Shown here piece after piece: positions 53,092 through 60,361 of a stretch of 64,000 nt of DNA (its first letter is position 1; every line of letters starts with the position of its first letter). Below the pieces are notes generated by a model that was given only the letters and a program-made list of their open reading frames with translations, searched no databases and was not told where the DNA came from. This DNA is from Aquiflexum lacus (GTDB lineage Bacteria; Bacteroidota; Bacteroidia; Cytophagales; Cyclobacteriaceae), in contig NZ_JABFHF010000007.1 in assembly GCF_015476655.1 (NCBI RefSeq), forward strand, positions 1 through 64,000, in the 5' to 3' direction. The translations under genes and the position numbers were made by a program.

Positions 53092-54309
53092 TTATTTTTG
53101 AGCGGAATTGAGGGTATCCGTCAACCTTAAAAAATCCTGATAAATGGCTTCTGCTGTTGAATACCTTTGGGTAGGAATTTTGGAAGTACAGTTCTTAATC
53201 AAATTCTTATATTCGGTTGAGATAGGTCTTCCCCAAGCAGTTTGGGCTGGAAAATCCAGATCTTTTGTCTGAATTTGATCAGATAATTCTTCCCAGATAA
53301 ATCCGGAAAAGGGCACTTTTCTATAAAGCGTAAAATAGACAATCATTCCTATCTGATACACGTCTGACAAAAAATTCGGTCTGTAGGAAAATTTATCTAT
53401 GCTGATGGAGTTGATTCTTTCAGGGGGTAAATAATATAATACCCCACCTACCTTGACGATTTCATTCCCTGAGTTAGCAGCGTCAATAGACATACCAAGA
53501 TCAATGATTTTGACCTCGAGATCTTCACTCACCAATATGTTTGATGGATGGACATCTCCATGAATTATACCTCCTTTATGAAGTTCTCGAAATCCACGGA
53601 GTACATTATTGATCAACTTAAATTCCTGTTGCGCTGTAAGTGGTTCTGATTTTCTAAAAAATCTAGGTATCCCCACACCACTGACCAATTCCAAAACCAT
53701 ATAGGCGAATTGTTCTTGCTCCTGATAATCAAAAAGTTGATAAATGGCAGAAATTCCAATTCCTTTCTTCAAAAGGCTCTTTTCCAGTCTAAAAAAGCCC
53801 AGTTCTTTATTATAACTTTTTTTATTAGCAGCTTTTTTCCCATTGAGCAATTTTATGACTCTGATTTCATTGGTAGGTAAGTGGAGGACCTTGTAAATGT
53901 CAACCAATTTTTTGTTTGAAATCACGGAGATTACTTTGTAATCACCTATATGATCATCCGGTTCAAAAAATGGATCAATGGATGAAATACTTTCTTCCTT
54001 TGTTTCAGGGATGAGGAAACCTTTTTTTAGGGAGATTTTAAAAATACCCGAACAGTGATTTTTAAGGCTTTCGGAACTATGGTCAAATTCTTTTTCAAAT
54101 TCCAAGACAACCTCATCCAAGGATTTTGGGGTTTGAAACTTTTCTAAAAAATGTTTGATAGAATCATTGATAAGGAAATCTCTTTTGATAAGTGGACTGG
54201 AGATTTTGTAAGAATTTCCCCTGTATTGAGGCTTGATTTTTTGTGATGTTTTTGCGTCGAGTTCTCTGATCTTTAGGAAACTTGACATTCTGTATCTTTC
54301 CATGATCAT
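53092..54309 (-). CDS. RRE (PqqD-like)-Ser/Thr kinase fusion
   Basis: A 405-residue protein. Residues ~37-101 show the PqqD-type winged-helix pattern (LINDSIKHFLEKFQTPKSLD, EVVLEFEKEF, IFKISLKKGFLI): a probable RiPP precursor-recognition element. Residues ~120-395 are a Hanks-type kinase: Lys153 (VIK), catalytic HGDVHPSN (Asp252, Asn257), DLG at 270 in place of DFG, and VGGVLYYLPPERI as activation/P+1 segment. No transmembrane helix, so cytosolic. There is no lyase or cyclase domain, unlike LanKC or LanL. Expected reaction: leader-guided Ser phosphorylation of the upstream peptide. Alternative: an ordinary signalling kinase. Start could be Met1, Met3 or Met8. Confidence 0.88.
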   Translation of the reverse strand: MIMERYRMSSFLKIRELDAKTSQKIKPQYRGNSYKISSPLIKRDFLINDSIKHFLEKFQTPKSLDEVVLEFEKEFDHSSESLKNHCSGIFKISLKKGFLIPETKEESISSIDPFFEPDDHIGDYKVISVISNKKLVDIYKVLHLPTNEIRVIKLLNGKKAANKKSYNKELGFFRLEKSLLKKGIGISAIYQLFDYQEQEQFAYMVLELVSGVGIPRFFRKSEPLTAQQEFKLINNVLRGFRELHKGGIIHGDVHPSNILVSEDLEVKIIDLGMSIDAANSGNEIVKVGGVLYYLPPERINSISIDKFSYRPNFLSDVYQIGMIVYFTLYRKVPFSGFIWEELSDQIQTKDLDFPAQTAWGRPISTEYKNLIKNCTSKIPTQRYSTAEAIYQDFLRLTDTLNSAQK

Positions 54310-54342
54310 TGGATTTTATAATAAATACTGCTTTTGTAGAAA

Positions 54343-54375
54343 CCACAGAAGGGCAATATGATCGCCCTTCTGTGG
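54343..54375 (-). terminator. Attenuator-like hairpin between peptide and kinase genes
   Basis: Perfect 12-bp stem CCACAGAAGGGC/GCCCTTCTGTGG with a 9-base loop (54355-54363). On the minus strand only a short TTT follows, so it probably terminates part of the transcripts or blocks 3' decay, giving more peptide mRNA than kinase mRNA. Typical of precursor-peptide genes. Confidence 0.7.
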
Positions 54376-54382
54376 ACCCACA

Positions 54383-54541
54383 TTAAGAACTGAATGAGCT
54401 TTCGGAGCTTTCAGAACTTAAAGATTCAGCGCTCAATGAAGATTCAGAGCTGATTGAATCTGAGCTTGAAGAACCTGCTGCAACGATTTCGTTGATGGCT
54501 TCTCCTTTCAACTCGTTCATGAATTTTTCTAAAGTAATCAT
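54383..54541 (-). CDS. Serine-rich secreted precursor peptide (candidate RiPP)
   Basis: 52 residues from ATG 54541 to TAA. Leader (1-23): MITLEKFMNELKGEAINEIV then AAG, resembling leaders of C39 exporters (amphipathic helix ending in Ala-Gly or Gly-Gly). Core (24-52): 19 Ser, 5 Glu and 1 Asp plus Ile, Leu, Ala and Phe, with repeated Ser-x-Glu; no Cys, Thr, Lys or aromatic except one Phe. So no lanthionine can form; phosphoserine or dehydroalanine could. First gene of the operon with kinase, C39-ABC, HlyD, TolC, PP2C. Sigma-type promoter 130 bases upstream. Too short for routine gene callers. Confidence 0.85.
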   Translation of the reverse strand: MITLEKFMNELKGEAINEIVAAGSSSSDSISSESSLSAESLSSESSESSFSS

Positions 54542-54670
54542 GGTTGTGTTTGTTTAATTGTATGGCTACTCTATTGAAATGGATTTTCGCCTTCCCCCAA
54601 AATACCTCCTCTAAAATCTGAGAAGATGTGTGCCCCGAAGAGCACGGTACAGGTTACGTAACATAGATAT

Positions 54671-54697
54671 GTCGAAGCCATACAAAAAAATGTAACC
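54671..54697 (-). promoter_or_regulatory. ECF-type promoter of the serine-rich peptide operon
   Basis: Minus strand: GGTTAC (54697-54692), 17 bases starting ATTTTTTT, then CGAC (54674-54671). It matches the elements before the sigma gene (41380) and the lipoprotein gene (42803) in box sequence and in exact spacing. The leader from here to the ATG is ~125 bases. This joins the operon to the sigma/anti-sigma genes 13 kb away. Confidence 0.7.
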
Positions 54698-54749
54698 ACT
54701 TAGAAGGGGAAAATTAAAAAAAGTCGTTTTGAGGTGTGGTATTTTTACC

Positions 54750-54875
54750 GATAGCTATCGGTAACGAACCCAGATAAACAGGATTTGTAAGTCCGGTCAC
54801 CTAGGATATTCTAAGTCAATGGAATTACAAATTCCATTCATCTGTCCTCGGGATTGCAAATCCCGAGGAGCGGCA
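54750..54875. repeat. REP-like palindromic repeat, family 2
   Basis: Starts GATAGCTATCGGTAACGAAC, contains CAGGATTTGTAAGTCC, GAATTACAAATTCC and CTCGGGATTGCAAATCCCGAG, and ends GAGCGGC. It lies between the peptide operon promoter and the methyltransferase stop. Confidence 0.85.
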
Positions 54876-54887
54876 AAGCAATTCATT

Positions 54888-55508
54888 TTATTTTTTCCTA
54901 AATACACAAAAGCTGTAATTCTGACTTAGTCCTGAAGGAGTGATATGGTCAATGTTGAAACTTCTGACAGTTTCAAAATAGGGTGAAAAGGTTTGCTGCA
55001 ATTCTTCCAATGCATATTGCATGACAGGAAGGCCACTGCAGGTGTCAGGTCCTTTATCTGAAAAAGTGCCTATAATCATCAAACCATTTTCGTTGATTCC
55101 ATTTTTTGCTGTTTCCACATAGTTACTGATGTCAGCTTCTTCTGTCAGGAAATGGAATGCGGCTCTATCATGCCATAAATCGTATTGGCGATGGGGTTCG
55201 AATTCCCGAATATCTGATACTATCCAATCGGGAAGTTTACTTTTTTCGGCTAATCTCAGTTTTGCTTTTTCGATAGCCTTGGTAGAAATATCCAACACGG
55301 TCACATTCCTGTAATCATCGGCCAATAAGAAATCTACCAAATGGCTGTCCCCCCCGCCAATATCAATAATTTGAGAATCTTTGGGTATGGCAAGTTCTTC
55401 CATCAAAGATAAAGTCAAAGCAGGTCGTGGTTGGAACCAACCTACTTTTTTTGTGTCTTTGGTCGAGTAGATGTTTTCCCAATAGGGTTTTGAATTGGTG
55501 TGATTCAT
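54888..55508 (-). CDS. Class I SAM-dependent methyltransferase
   Basis: A 206-residue cytosolic protein: motif I VIDIGGGDSHLVDF, TVLDIS (acidic residue binding SAM ribose), WIVSDIREFEP, LWHDRAAFHFL, then a FSDKGPDTCSGLPV loop. Resembles small thiopurine/tellurite-type methyltransferases. It is transcribed after the T9SS cargo gene (17 bases) and may be co-transcribed with it. Substrate unknown. Confidence 0.88.
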   Translation of the reverse strand: MNHTNSKPYWENIYSTKDTKKVGWFQPRPALTLSLMEELAIPKDSQIIDIGGGDSHLVDFLLADDYRNVTVLDISTKAIEKAKLRLAEKSKLPDWIVSDIREFEPHRQYDLWHDRAAFHFLTEEADISNYVETAKNGINENGLMIIGTFSDKGPDTCSGLPVMQYALEELQQTFSPYFETVRSFNIDHITPSGLSQNYSFCVFRKK

Positions 55509-55525
55509 TGTTATTGATGGTATTT

Positions 55526-57130
55526 TTATTGGTTTTTGAGAAGCTTTTTAGAAACATAAAATTTATCCTCAAAAATGACTGTTAGGATCAAAATCTCATT
55601 ACCCGAATTGTTTGGGACACGTATTATCAGGTCATTTCTTCCGATTACTTGATTGGTATAATTTCCTTGCTTGATAATTTGTCCATGGCTATTTGTGATG
55701 AAATAGTCTGTTTTGGTAATTCTATTCAGTTGGAACCGAATGGTTATCATGTCATCAAATGGATTTGGAAATACCAGGAAATCAAAAGGATTACTTCCGT
55801 CCACAGGAAGAATGCTTGATATAGGACTTTTAATCAATTTGACTTCAAATATAGAGGGTTCTGCACTTGTTGTATTGGTTTGGTTGTTGGAAAATGGATT
55901 TCGGGTTGGGCTGGTAATTCCCCCGTAAATATGTCCAAGAACATAGGATTCCTCTTTGATGTCAAAAAGTTTGACAACCTTATTGGCGTAAAGCGGTAAG
56001 TCGAAATTGGGGATAAACTCGGCGCTCGCACCTTGAAGATTGGGCATTTCAAGAGGTAATAAATATTCCTTTAGACTCCCATCTTGGTATCTTGTAACCC
56101 TACTGATGGTTTTGGTAAATGGAACAAGATTGTCTTGAATCAACTCTCCATTTTGGTAATAATACTGGCTCATTCCCCCAAAAAAGAGTGAATGCATCTG
56201 TTCGTTTTCTTTATCGTATACGCCGACTTTAGCCCCGTGATAGTTGCTTAGGTATTGATTGAAGGTAGTTCTAGGAGTGTAGCCGTCTTCAGTGATATCG
56301 ACAGGATATAAAAAAGGCAGATTAGCATTTATCTGAAATACTCCTGATGAAATCATATATCCAAGTTCTTCATGAGCAAAGACCTGAGGAACCAAGTTAT
56401 AATCTCTTCTTCTTAAGTGGACAGGATCGGTGATGGTTTCGTAATCAGTAACTGCCAATGGACCAATGGTAGGAGCAATTTTGAATTTACGGATTTGGTT
56501 GGTGTATTCTTGGGAGTAGGAGGGGCCACCAAATGGATTATACCTACCATCAAAACGATTGCCACCGATTAAGTAGAAAACATCTGCGATTTTTCCCATT
56601 TGACCTCCTGATACCGCAAATCTTTCATCTTGAACCTGAATGAAATATGGCGAAATGTCTGACTGATTTACAACGGCTTCAATAAGGCCATATACATCAA
56701 TTGCTGTGAGGAATGGAAAGGTGACATGATTTCCCCTGGATTCCGAAAACGCATATCCACCCGCAAAATATAGTCTAGTTCCATCTTGAATAAAATTCAT
56801 GTTGGTAGTCTGAAGCTGTTCTCTTAAATCAGTTGAAAGCTGATTAATGGAAGCAGACCAAAATTGTTTCTCTTTTATGTCAACCACATAAATATTGGTG
56901 TTATTTGCGCTTGCTGGAAAGGCAGTATTTGGCGTGCGGGCATGTAAACCATCGGTTCGGCCCCCAATTATCAACCACTTTCCTTCATGCTGCGCGAAGG
57001 CATAAGAATGAATTCCGGGAAGATTTGGGATTTCTATTGGATTGATTTCGAGTATATATGGAAAAAAATCCACTTGAGCTTTAGCGTATGAACTCCAAAA
57101 GAATGCCAATAGGAATAGTGCTTTTTTCAT
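55526..57130 (-). CDS. Kelch-like secreted protein with T9SS C-terminal sorting domain
   Basis: A 534-residue protein: signal peptide (~1-18, ending AKA), a beta-propeller region with kelch-like blades (YAFAQHEGKWLIIGGRTDG; RLYFAGGYAFSE; VFYLIGGNRFDG), and at the end a type-A type-9 sorting domain (DFLVFPNPFDDMITIRFQLN ... FYVSKKLLKN). It should be exported across both membranes by T9SS and anchored or released. Presence of this domain supports a Bacteroidota origin. Ligand unknown. Confidence 0.88.
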   Translation of the reverse strand: MKKALFLLAFFWSSYAKAQVDFFPYILEINPIEIPNLPGIHSYAFAQHEGKWLIIGGRTDGLHARTPNTAFPASANNTNIYVVDIKEKQFWSASINQLSTDLREQLQTTNMNFIQDGTRLYFAGGYAFSESRGNHVTFPFLTAIDVYGLIEAVVNQSDISPYFIQVQDERFAVSGGQMGKIADVFYLIGGNRFDGRYNPFGGPSYSQEYTNQIRKFKIAPTIGPLAVTDYETITDPVHLRRRDYNLVPQVFAHEELGYMISSGVFQINANLPFLYPVDITEDGYTPRTTFNQYLSNYHGAKVGVYDKENEQMHSLFFGGMSQYYYQNGELIQDNLVPFTKTISRVTRYQDGSLKEYLLPLEMPNLQGASAEFIPNFDLPLYANKVVKLFDIKEESYVLGHIYGGITSPTRNPFSNNQTNTTSAEPSIFEVKLIKSPISSILPVDGSNPFDFLVFPNPFDDMITIRFQLNRITKTDYFITNSHGQIIKQGNYTNQVIGRNDLIIRVPNNSGNEILILTVIFEDKFYVSKKLLKNQ

Positions 57131-57189
57131 GACTCTTAGGGAAGAAGAATAAACTTAGTGATATTGAAAAAGAAATAAAGTGACAGCTG

Positions 57190-57402
57190 TCACCTATTAA
57201 ACTTTATTTTATCAAGGTTTACTGGCTCTTTAAAGCCAATATTTTTTATCAAGATGTATATCCAAACTGTAAAAAAACCATCTGATTTTAGATTAATATT
57301 ATGAACTAAATGGTTCAAAAATTTTGTCAGCCTGAACGAGGAAACTAGTCCGCTGATGATCAAAATTATATTCTCAATCCTCCATATTTTTTGATTTTCC
57401 AC
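57190..57402 (-). CDS. Short hypothetical protein overlapping its neighbour
   Basis: 70 residues from a start that overlaps the end of the 107-residue gene by 29 bases. It has a hydrophobic stretch (NIILIISGLVSSF) and a second one near FFTVWIYILI. Could be a small membrane protein or non-coding; the overlap with an upstream gene on the same strand favours coupling. No family recognised. Confidence 0.35.
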   Translation of the reverse strand: MENQKIWRIENIILIISGLVSSFRLTKFLNHLVHNINLKSDGFFTVWIYILIKNIGFKEPVNLDKIKFNR

Positions 57403-57697
57403 GCCTCACCAACTCCCAAAAAGTACCTGCATCTTTAGGTATTGGAGTTTTTTCGATTTTAAAATTGATCTTGTTTATCCCTATGGCAGATAGATAATGG
57501 GTCAGGTCTTGGAGTGAAAAAGTAGTTTTGTATTCATCCCGGACTTCTTCTGCATCTTTCAAACATAAGTTTGGGGTAGGATTAGATTCAAATGTTAAGT
57601 CTAAGTTTGTTTGAAATTCATTCATTAAATCCTTAAGGGTTCCATCTTTGGCTTTTTGTTGAATTTGTTTAATCAATTGATATTTTGGGCTATCCAT
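57374..57697 (-). CDS. Hypothetical 107-residue protein
   Basis: A charged, soluble protein: helical N-terminus (PKYQLIKQIQQKAKDGTLKD), polar middle with LDLTFESNPTPNLCLKDAEE and a C-terminal INKINFKIEKTPIPKDAG. No signal peptide or motif recognised. Composition is typical of a real protein. Stands between the T9SS cargo gene and the DUF542 gene. 57698-57834 is AT-rich with no gene. Confidence 0.6.
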   Translation of the reverse strand: MDSPKYQLIKQIQQKAKDGTLKDLMNEFQTNLDLTFESNPTPNLCLKDAEEVRDEYKTTFSLQDLTHYLSAIGINKINFKIEKTPIPKDAGTFWELVRRGKSKNMED

Positions 57698-57834
57698 TAG
57701 CTTGTGTCAGAGATATTTTTAAGTTCAATATAAGTAATCTTTAATAAAAGGTTATTAATGGATAGGTCGTCACTTCAAAATTAAAGATATCCCTATTAAA
57801 ATAAATCAAACAACTGAAATCGATATAACTGGAG

Positions 57835-57881
57835 AATAAAAAAGGATAAATAGGTCTTTTATTATATTCTTTGTATATTTG
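57835..57881 (+). promoter_or_regulatory. Operator and promoter of the stand-alone DUF542 gene
   Basis: AATAAAAAAGGA (57835-57846), 8 bases, TCTTTTATTAT (57855-57865): the inverted repeat seen before the Rrf2-ric-nos operon, with the same spacer. A TATATTTG -7 box follows at 57874-57881; the distance from the operator to the box is the same as in the nos promoter. It suggests joint control by the Rrf2 regulator. Confidence 0.5.
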
Positions 57882-57958
57882 TTGAATCAGTATGGATTAA
57901 AAAGCGCTTTTTCTTAATAAGTTACAAAAGAAATATTCACCATTTAAACAATATTGTC

Positions 57959-58177
57959 ATGAGAAGATTTGAAGAATTTACATTGGGAGAGATCTTGGAA
58001 GCCGACTTTAGGTCCATCAGGGTTTTTAGGAATTTGGGAATAGATTCTTCCACTTTTAAAGAAAGAACGGTGAAAGAAATATGTAAGAAATATCATATTC
58101 AATCAGAAAACCTATTGGACAGTATCGTTGATAATATGGAGTCAAAGGCTATTTTCGAGTCACATGAAGTAAGTTAA
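57959..58177 (+). CDS. Stand-alone DUF542 (ScdA N-terminal) domain without the Cys pair
   Basis: 72 residues that align with the first ~60 of the Ric protein at 35999: FTLGEILEADFRSIRVFRNL for RKVGAIVAENFKTAKVFTQY, then GIDSSTFKERTVKEICKKY for GIDFCCKGGISLQDACSKN. The conserved CC of GIDFCC is replaced by SS, so it probably cannot bind metal in the usual way. It has a promoter and operator like the ric-nos operon. Possible roles: a decoy or regulator of Ric, or a partner lacking the hemerythrin part. Confidence 0.75.
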   Translation: MRRFEEFTLGEILEADFRSIRVFRNLGIDSSTFKERTVKEICKKYHIQSENLLDSIVDNMESKAIFESHEVS

Positions 58178-58379
58178 GAGCAAGTCACCACCAATATTTC
58201 AGGTTTTATCAATCTTTGAGATTTTTAGAATCGAGTGGTGGGATGAACCATTTTTGAGTCCTTATAAGGTAGTTCATGAAAATTCACAGATTTTATATCC
58301 GCTAAATGAGCGCTTTCAATCGAAGTCATCATGTTGACTTCATCGGTTTACAATCCAGATAGTATCAAATAACAAGGAG

Positions 58380-60344
58380 CTACCTCAGCGAATTGATATA
58401 TGCAGCAATTTTCAGAGCCTCATCTCGAGGAACCTGAGGCATTGCAGCCATAGGCGTGGAATAATCCGGCCAATTTTCAGGCTTGGGGTTATAGATCAGT
58501 TCTACAATCTGCTCGTTGGTATATTTCCTTTTTGCAATATCCGCGTAGGAAGGACCGACCTGTCTTTTATTGGCCTGATGACAGGCTGTACAAGTGTTTT
58601 TGGCTAATAATGAATTGATCACTTCCATGGAAGGTACTTCTTCGGCTTTTGGTGTGGCTGGTTTAACAGCAGCAACAGCTACCGGTTTCTTTGAGGTTGC
58701 TGCTTTTTTTGCCTCCTCAGCTTTGATCTTTTCCTGTTCTACTATAGAATTATACCGACTGACATCGACAAGGTCTAGTTTTTCGCCTGTTGGGATATTG
58801 TTTAAGGTGTAGTAGGCTGTTGGATGGACTAGGGAATGGGAGTCTTTTCTCTCTCTTATACCATCCAATGAGATACGATGGATATAATATTTTCTCAGTC
58901 CGTCAACGATGATCCTGACTTTCATCCCATCATCCGAAACTTGGACACCTAAAATATTATTGTCCACAATATTTACAGGAGGACTACCGTATACAGGGGT
59001 GTATTTATAAGTAAAACTTTGAACGGCATAGGAGGCCAGGTCAGTGGCTAATTTGAAATCAACAGGTTTGGTAAACTCAATTTCAAATCCATCAGGCATG
59101 GCTTTGACGGTTCTCATTTCAAAAGGTATCTCGTTGTTCCAAACCATTCTTTGAAGGCCTTCATTGGCTTCTCCTGCTGAACCCCAACCCCTGTTGGTTT
59201 CTCCGACAAAAAGTGATTTATCAGGAGCAAATGCCATCCTTAAAACCCCGGATTGAAAGCCACTTCTAAAATCTATGGAAGCACCTTGATACTCACCATT
59301 TACTTTTTCAAGGAAAATCCTCATGATCTTACTTTGTCCTTGATCACCGATCAGAATCTGACCTTCAAAAGGGCCAAGATGTCCTTTCGGGATCTGTAAA
59401 GGTTCTGCATTGGAAATGCCATGTATGCCATGTGGAAGCCAAACTGCCGGTAATTTTAGGTCGGGCAATTTCTCCTTGGCCTGATACATGGTCACAAATT
59501 CCTCATCAATTACATTTTCAGGTTTGATGTATCGGCCATTTTCATCCTTTACTTTTCGGGGATCCACCACAGCATCAAATTGGGCAGAAGTAAGCTTCAA
59601 AGGAGAACCTTCCATTCCAGTCCAAGCCAAGCCGGCCGGATGTCCTGAAAAATCCCCTTTTTCCAAATGCCATAAACCTCCGGAACCTATATAATCCCCT
59701 TGATTTTCGGTATAGAACAATTCACCGTCGATAATTCCCAATCCTGCAGGTGAGCGCATACCTGTTGCAAATGGCTCAATGGTTCCGTTCGGAGTGATTT
59801 TGATCACCCAACCTCTGTAAGGAACCCGGCTTTCACCTCGCCACCATTCCTGATTGCCGAAAGCCACATTTCCTGAAACATAGAAACTACCATCTTTTCC
59901 AATTTTTGGTCCAAAGCTATATTCATGGTAATGTCCTGAAATCGGCCATGAAGCAAATGTTTCGTAAAGATCAGCCACACCATCCTGATTGGTATCTGTC
60001 AGCTTGGTCAGTTCCCCTCTTTGGGCACAATAAAATGAGCCGTCTTTGTAAACCAGTCCGAGTATTTCGTGTAATCCAGAAGCGAATTTCCTGAAATAGG
60101 GTCGGGGACTTGTGGGATTTTCCACGATAAAAACATCACCTCTTCGAGTCGCAACTGCAAGGTGTCCATTGGGTAACATCACCAGCCCACCTACTTCCAG
60201 TAAAGTGCCTTCCGGTGAACTTACTTTCATAATCTTGTAGTAATCCTCCTCCATAGGAGACTCTTGGGCAAATGCCTGATTCATTAAAATACCTGAGAGG
60301 CAAAGCAAAAATGAAAGCGTATAAATTAAATAGAATTTTTTCAT
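58380..60344 (-). CDS. Secreted beta-propeller dehydrogenase-like protein with cytochrome c tail
   Basis: A 654-residue protein: signal peptide (~1-26, NQAFAQ), a six-bladed NHL/sorbosone-dehydrogenase-like propeller (~40-430; VGGLVMLPNGHLAVATRRGD, TDTNQDGVADLYETF), an Ig-like segment, an Ala/Lys-rich linker (~545-575) and a class I cytochrome c (~575-654) with CTACH and Met in AAMPQVP. It probably oxidises a sugar or polyol and passes electrons through its heme. It follows the DUF1080 gene by 17 bases. Cofactor not obvious from sequence. Confidence 0.82.
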   Translation of the reverse strand: MKKFYLIYTLSFLLCLSGILMNQAFAQESPMEEDYYKIMKVSSPEGTLLEVGGLVMLPNGHLAVATRRGDVFIVENPTSPRPYFRKFASGLHEILGLVYKDGSFYCAQRGELTKLTDTNQDGVADLYETFASWPISGHYHEYSFGPKIGKDGSFYVSGNVAFGNQEWWRGESRVPYRGWVIKITPNGTIEPFATGMRSPAGLGIIDGELFYTENQGDYIGSGGLWHLEKGDFSGHPAGLAWTGMEGSPLKLTSAQFDAVVDPRKVKDENGRYIKPENVIDEEFVTMYQAKEKLPDLKLPAVWLPHGIHGISNAEPLQIPKGHLGPFEGQILIGDQGQSKIMRIFLEKVNGEYQGASIDFRSGFQSGVLRMAFAPDKSLFVGETNRGWGSAGEANEGLQRMVWNNEIPFEMRTVKAMPDGFEIEFTKPVDFKLATDLASYAVQSFTYKYTPVYGSPPVNIVDNNILGVQVSDDGMKVRIIVDGLRKYYIHRISLDGIRERKDSHSLVHPTAYYTLNNIPTGEKLDLVDVSRYNSIVEQEKIKAEEAKKAATSKKPVAVAAVKPATPKAEEVPSMEVINSLLAKNTCTACHQANKRQVGPSYADIAKRKYTNEQIVELIYNPKPENWPDYSTPMAAMPQVPRDEALKIAAYINSLR

Positions 60345-60361
60345 CAGTTTATGGCAATAGG

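Noticed and set aside
53092-54541. Class III/IV lanthipeptide synthetase locus
   Set aside because: No lyase or cyclase domain is present and the peptide core has no Cys, so lanthionine rings are impossible.
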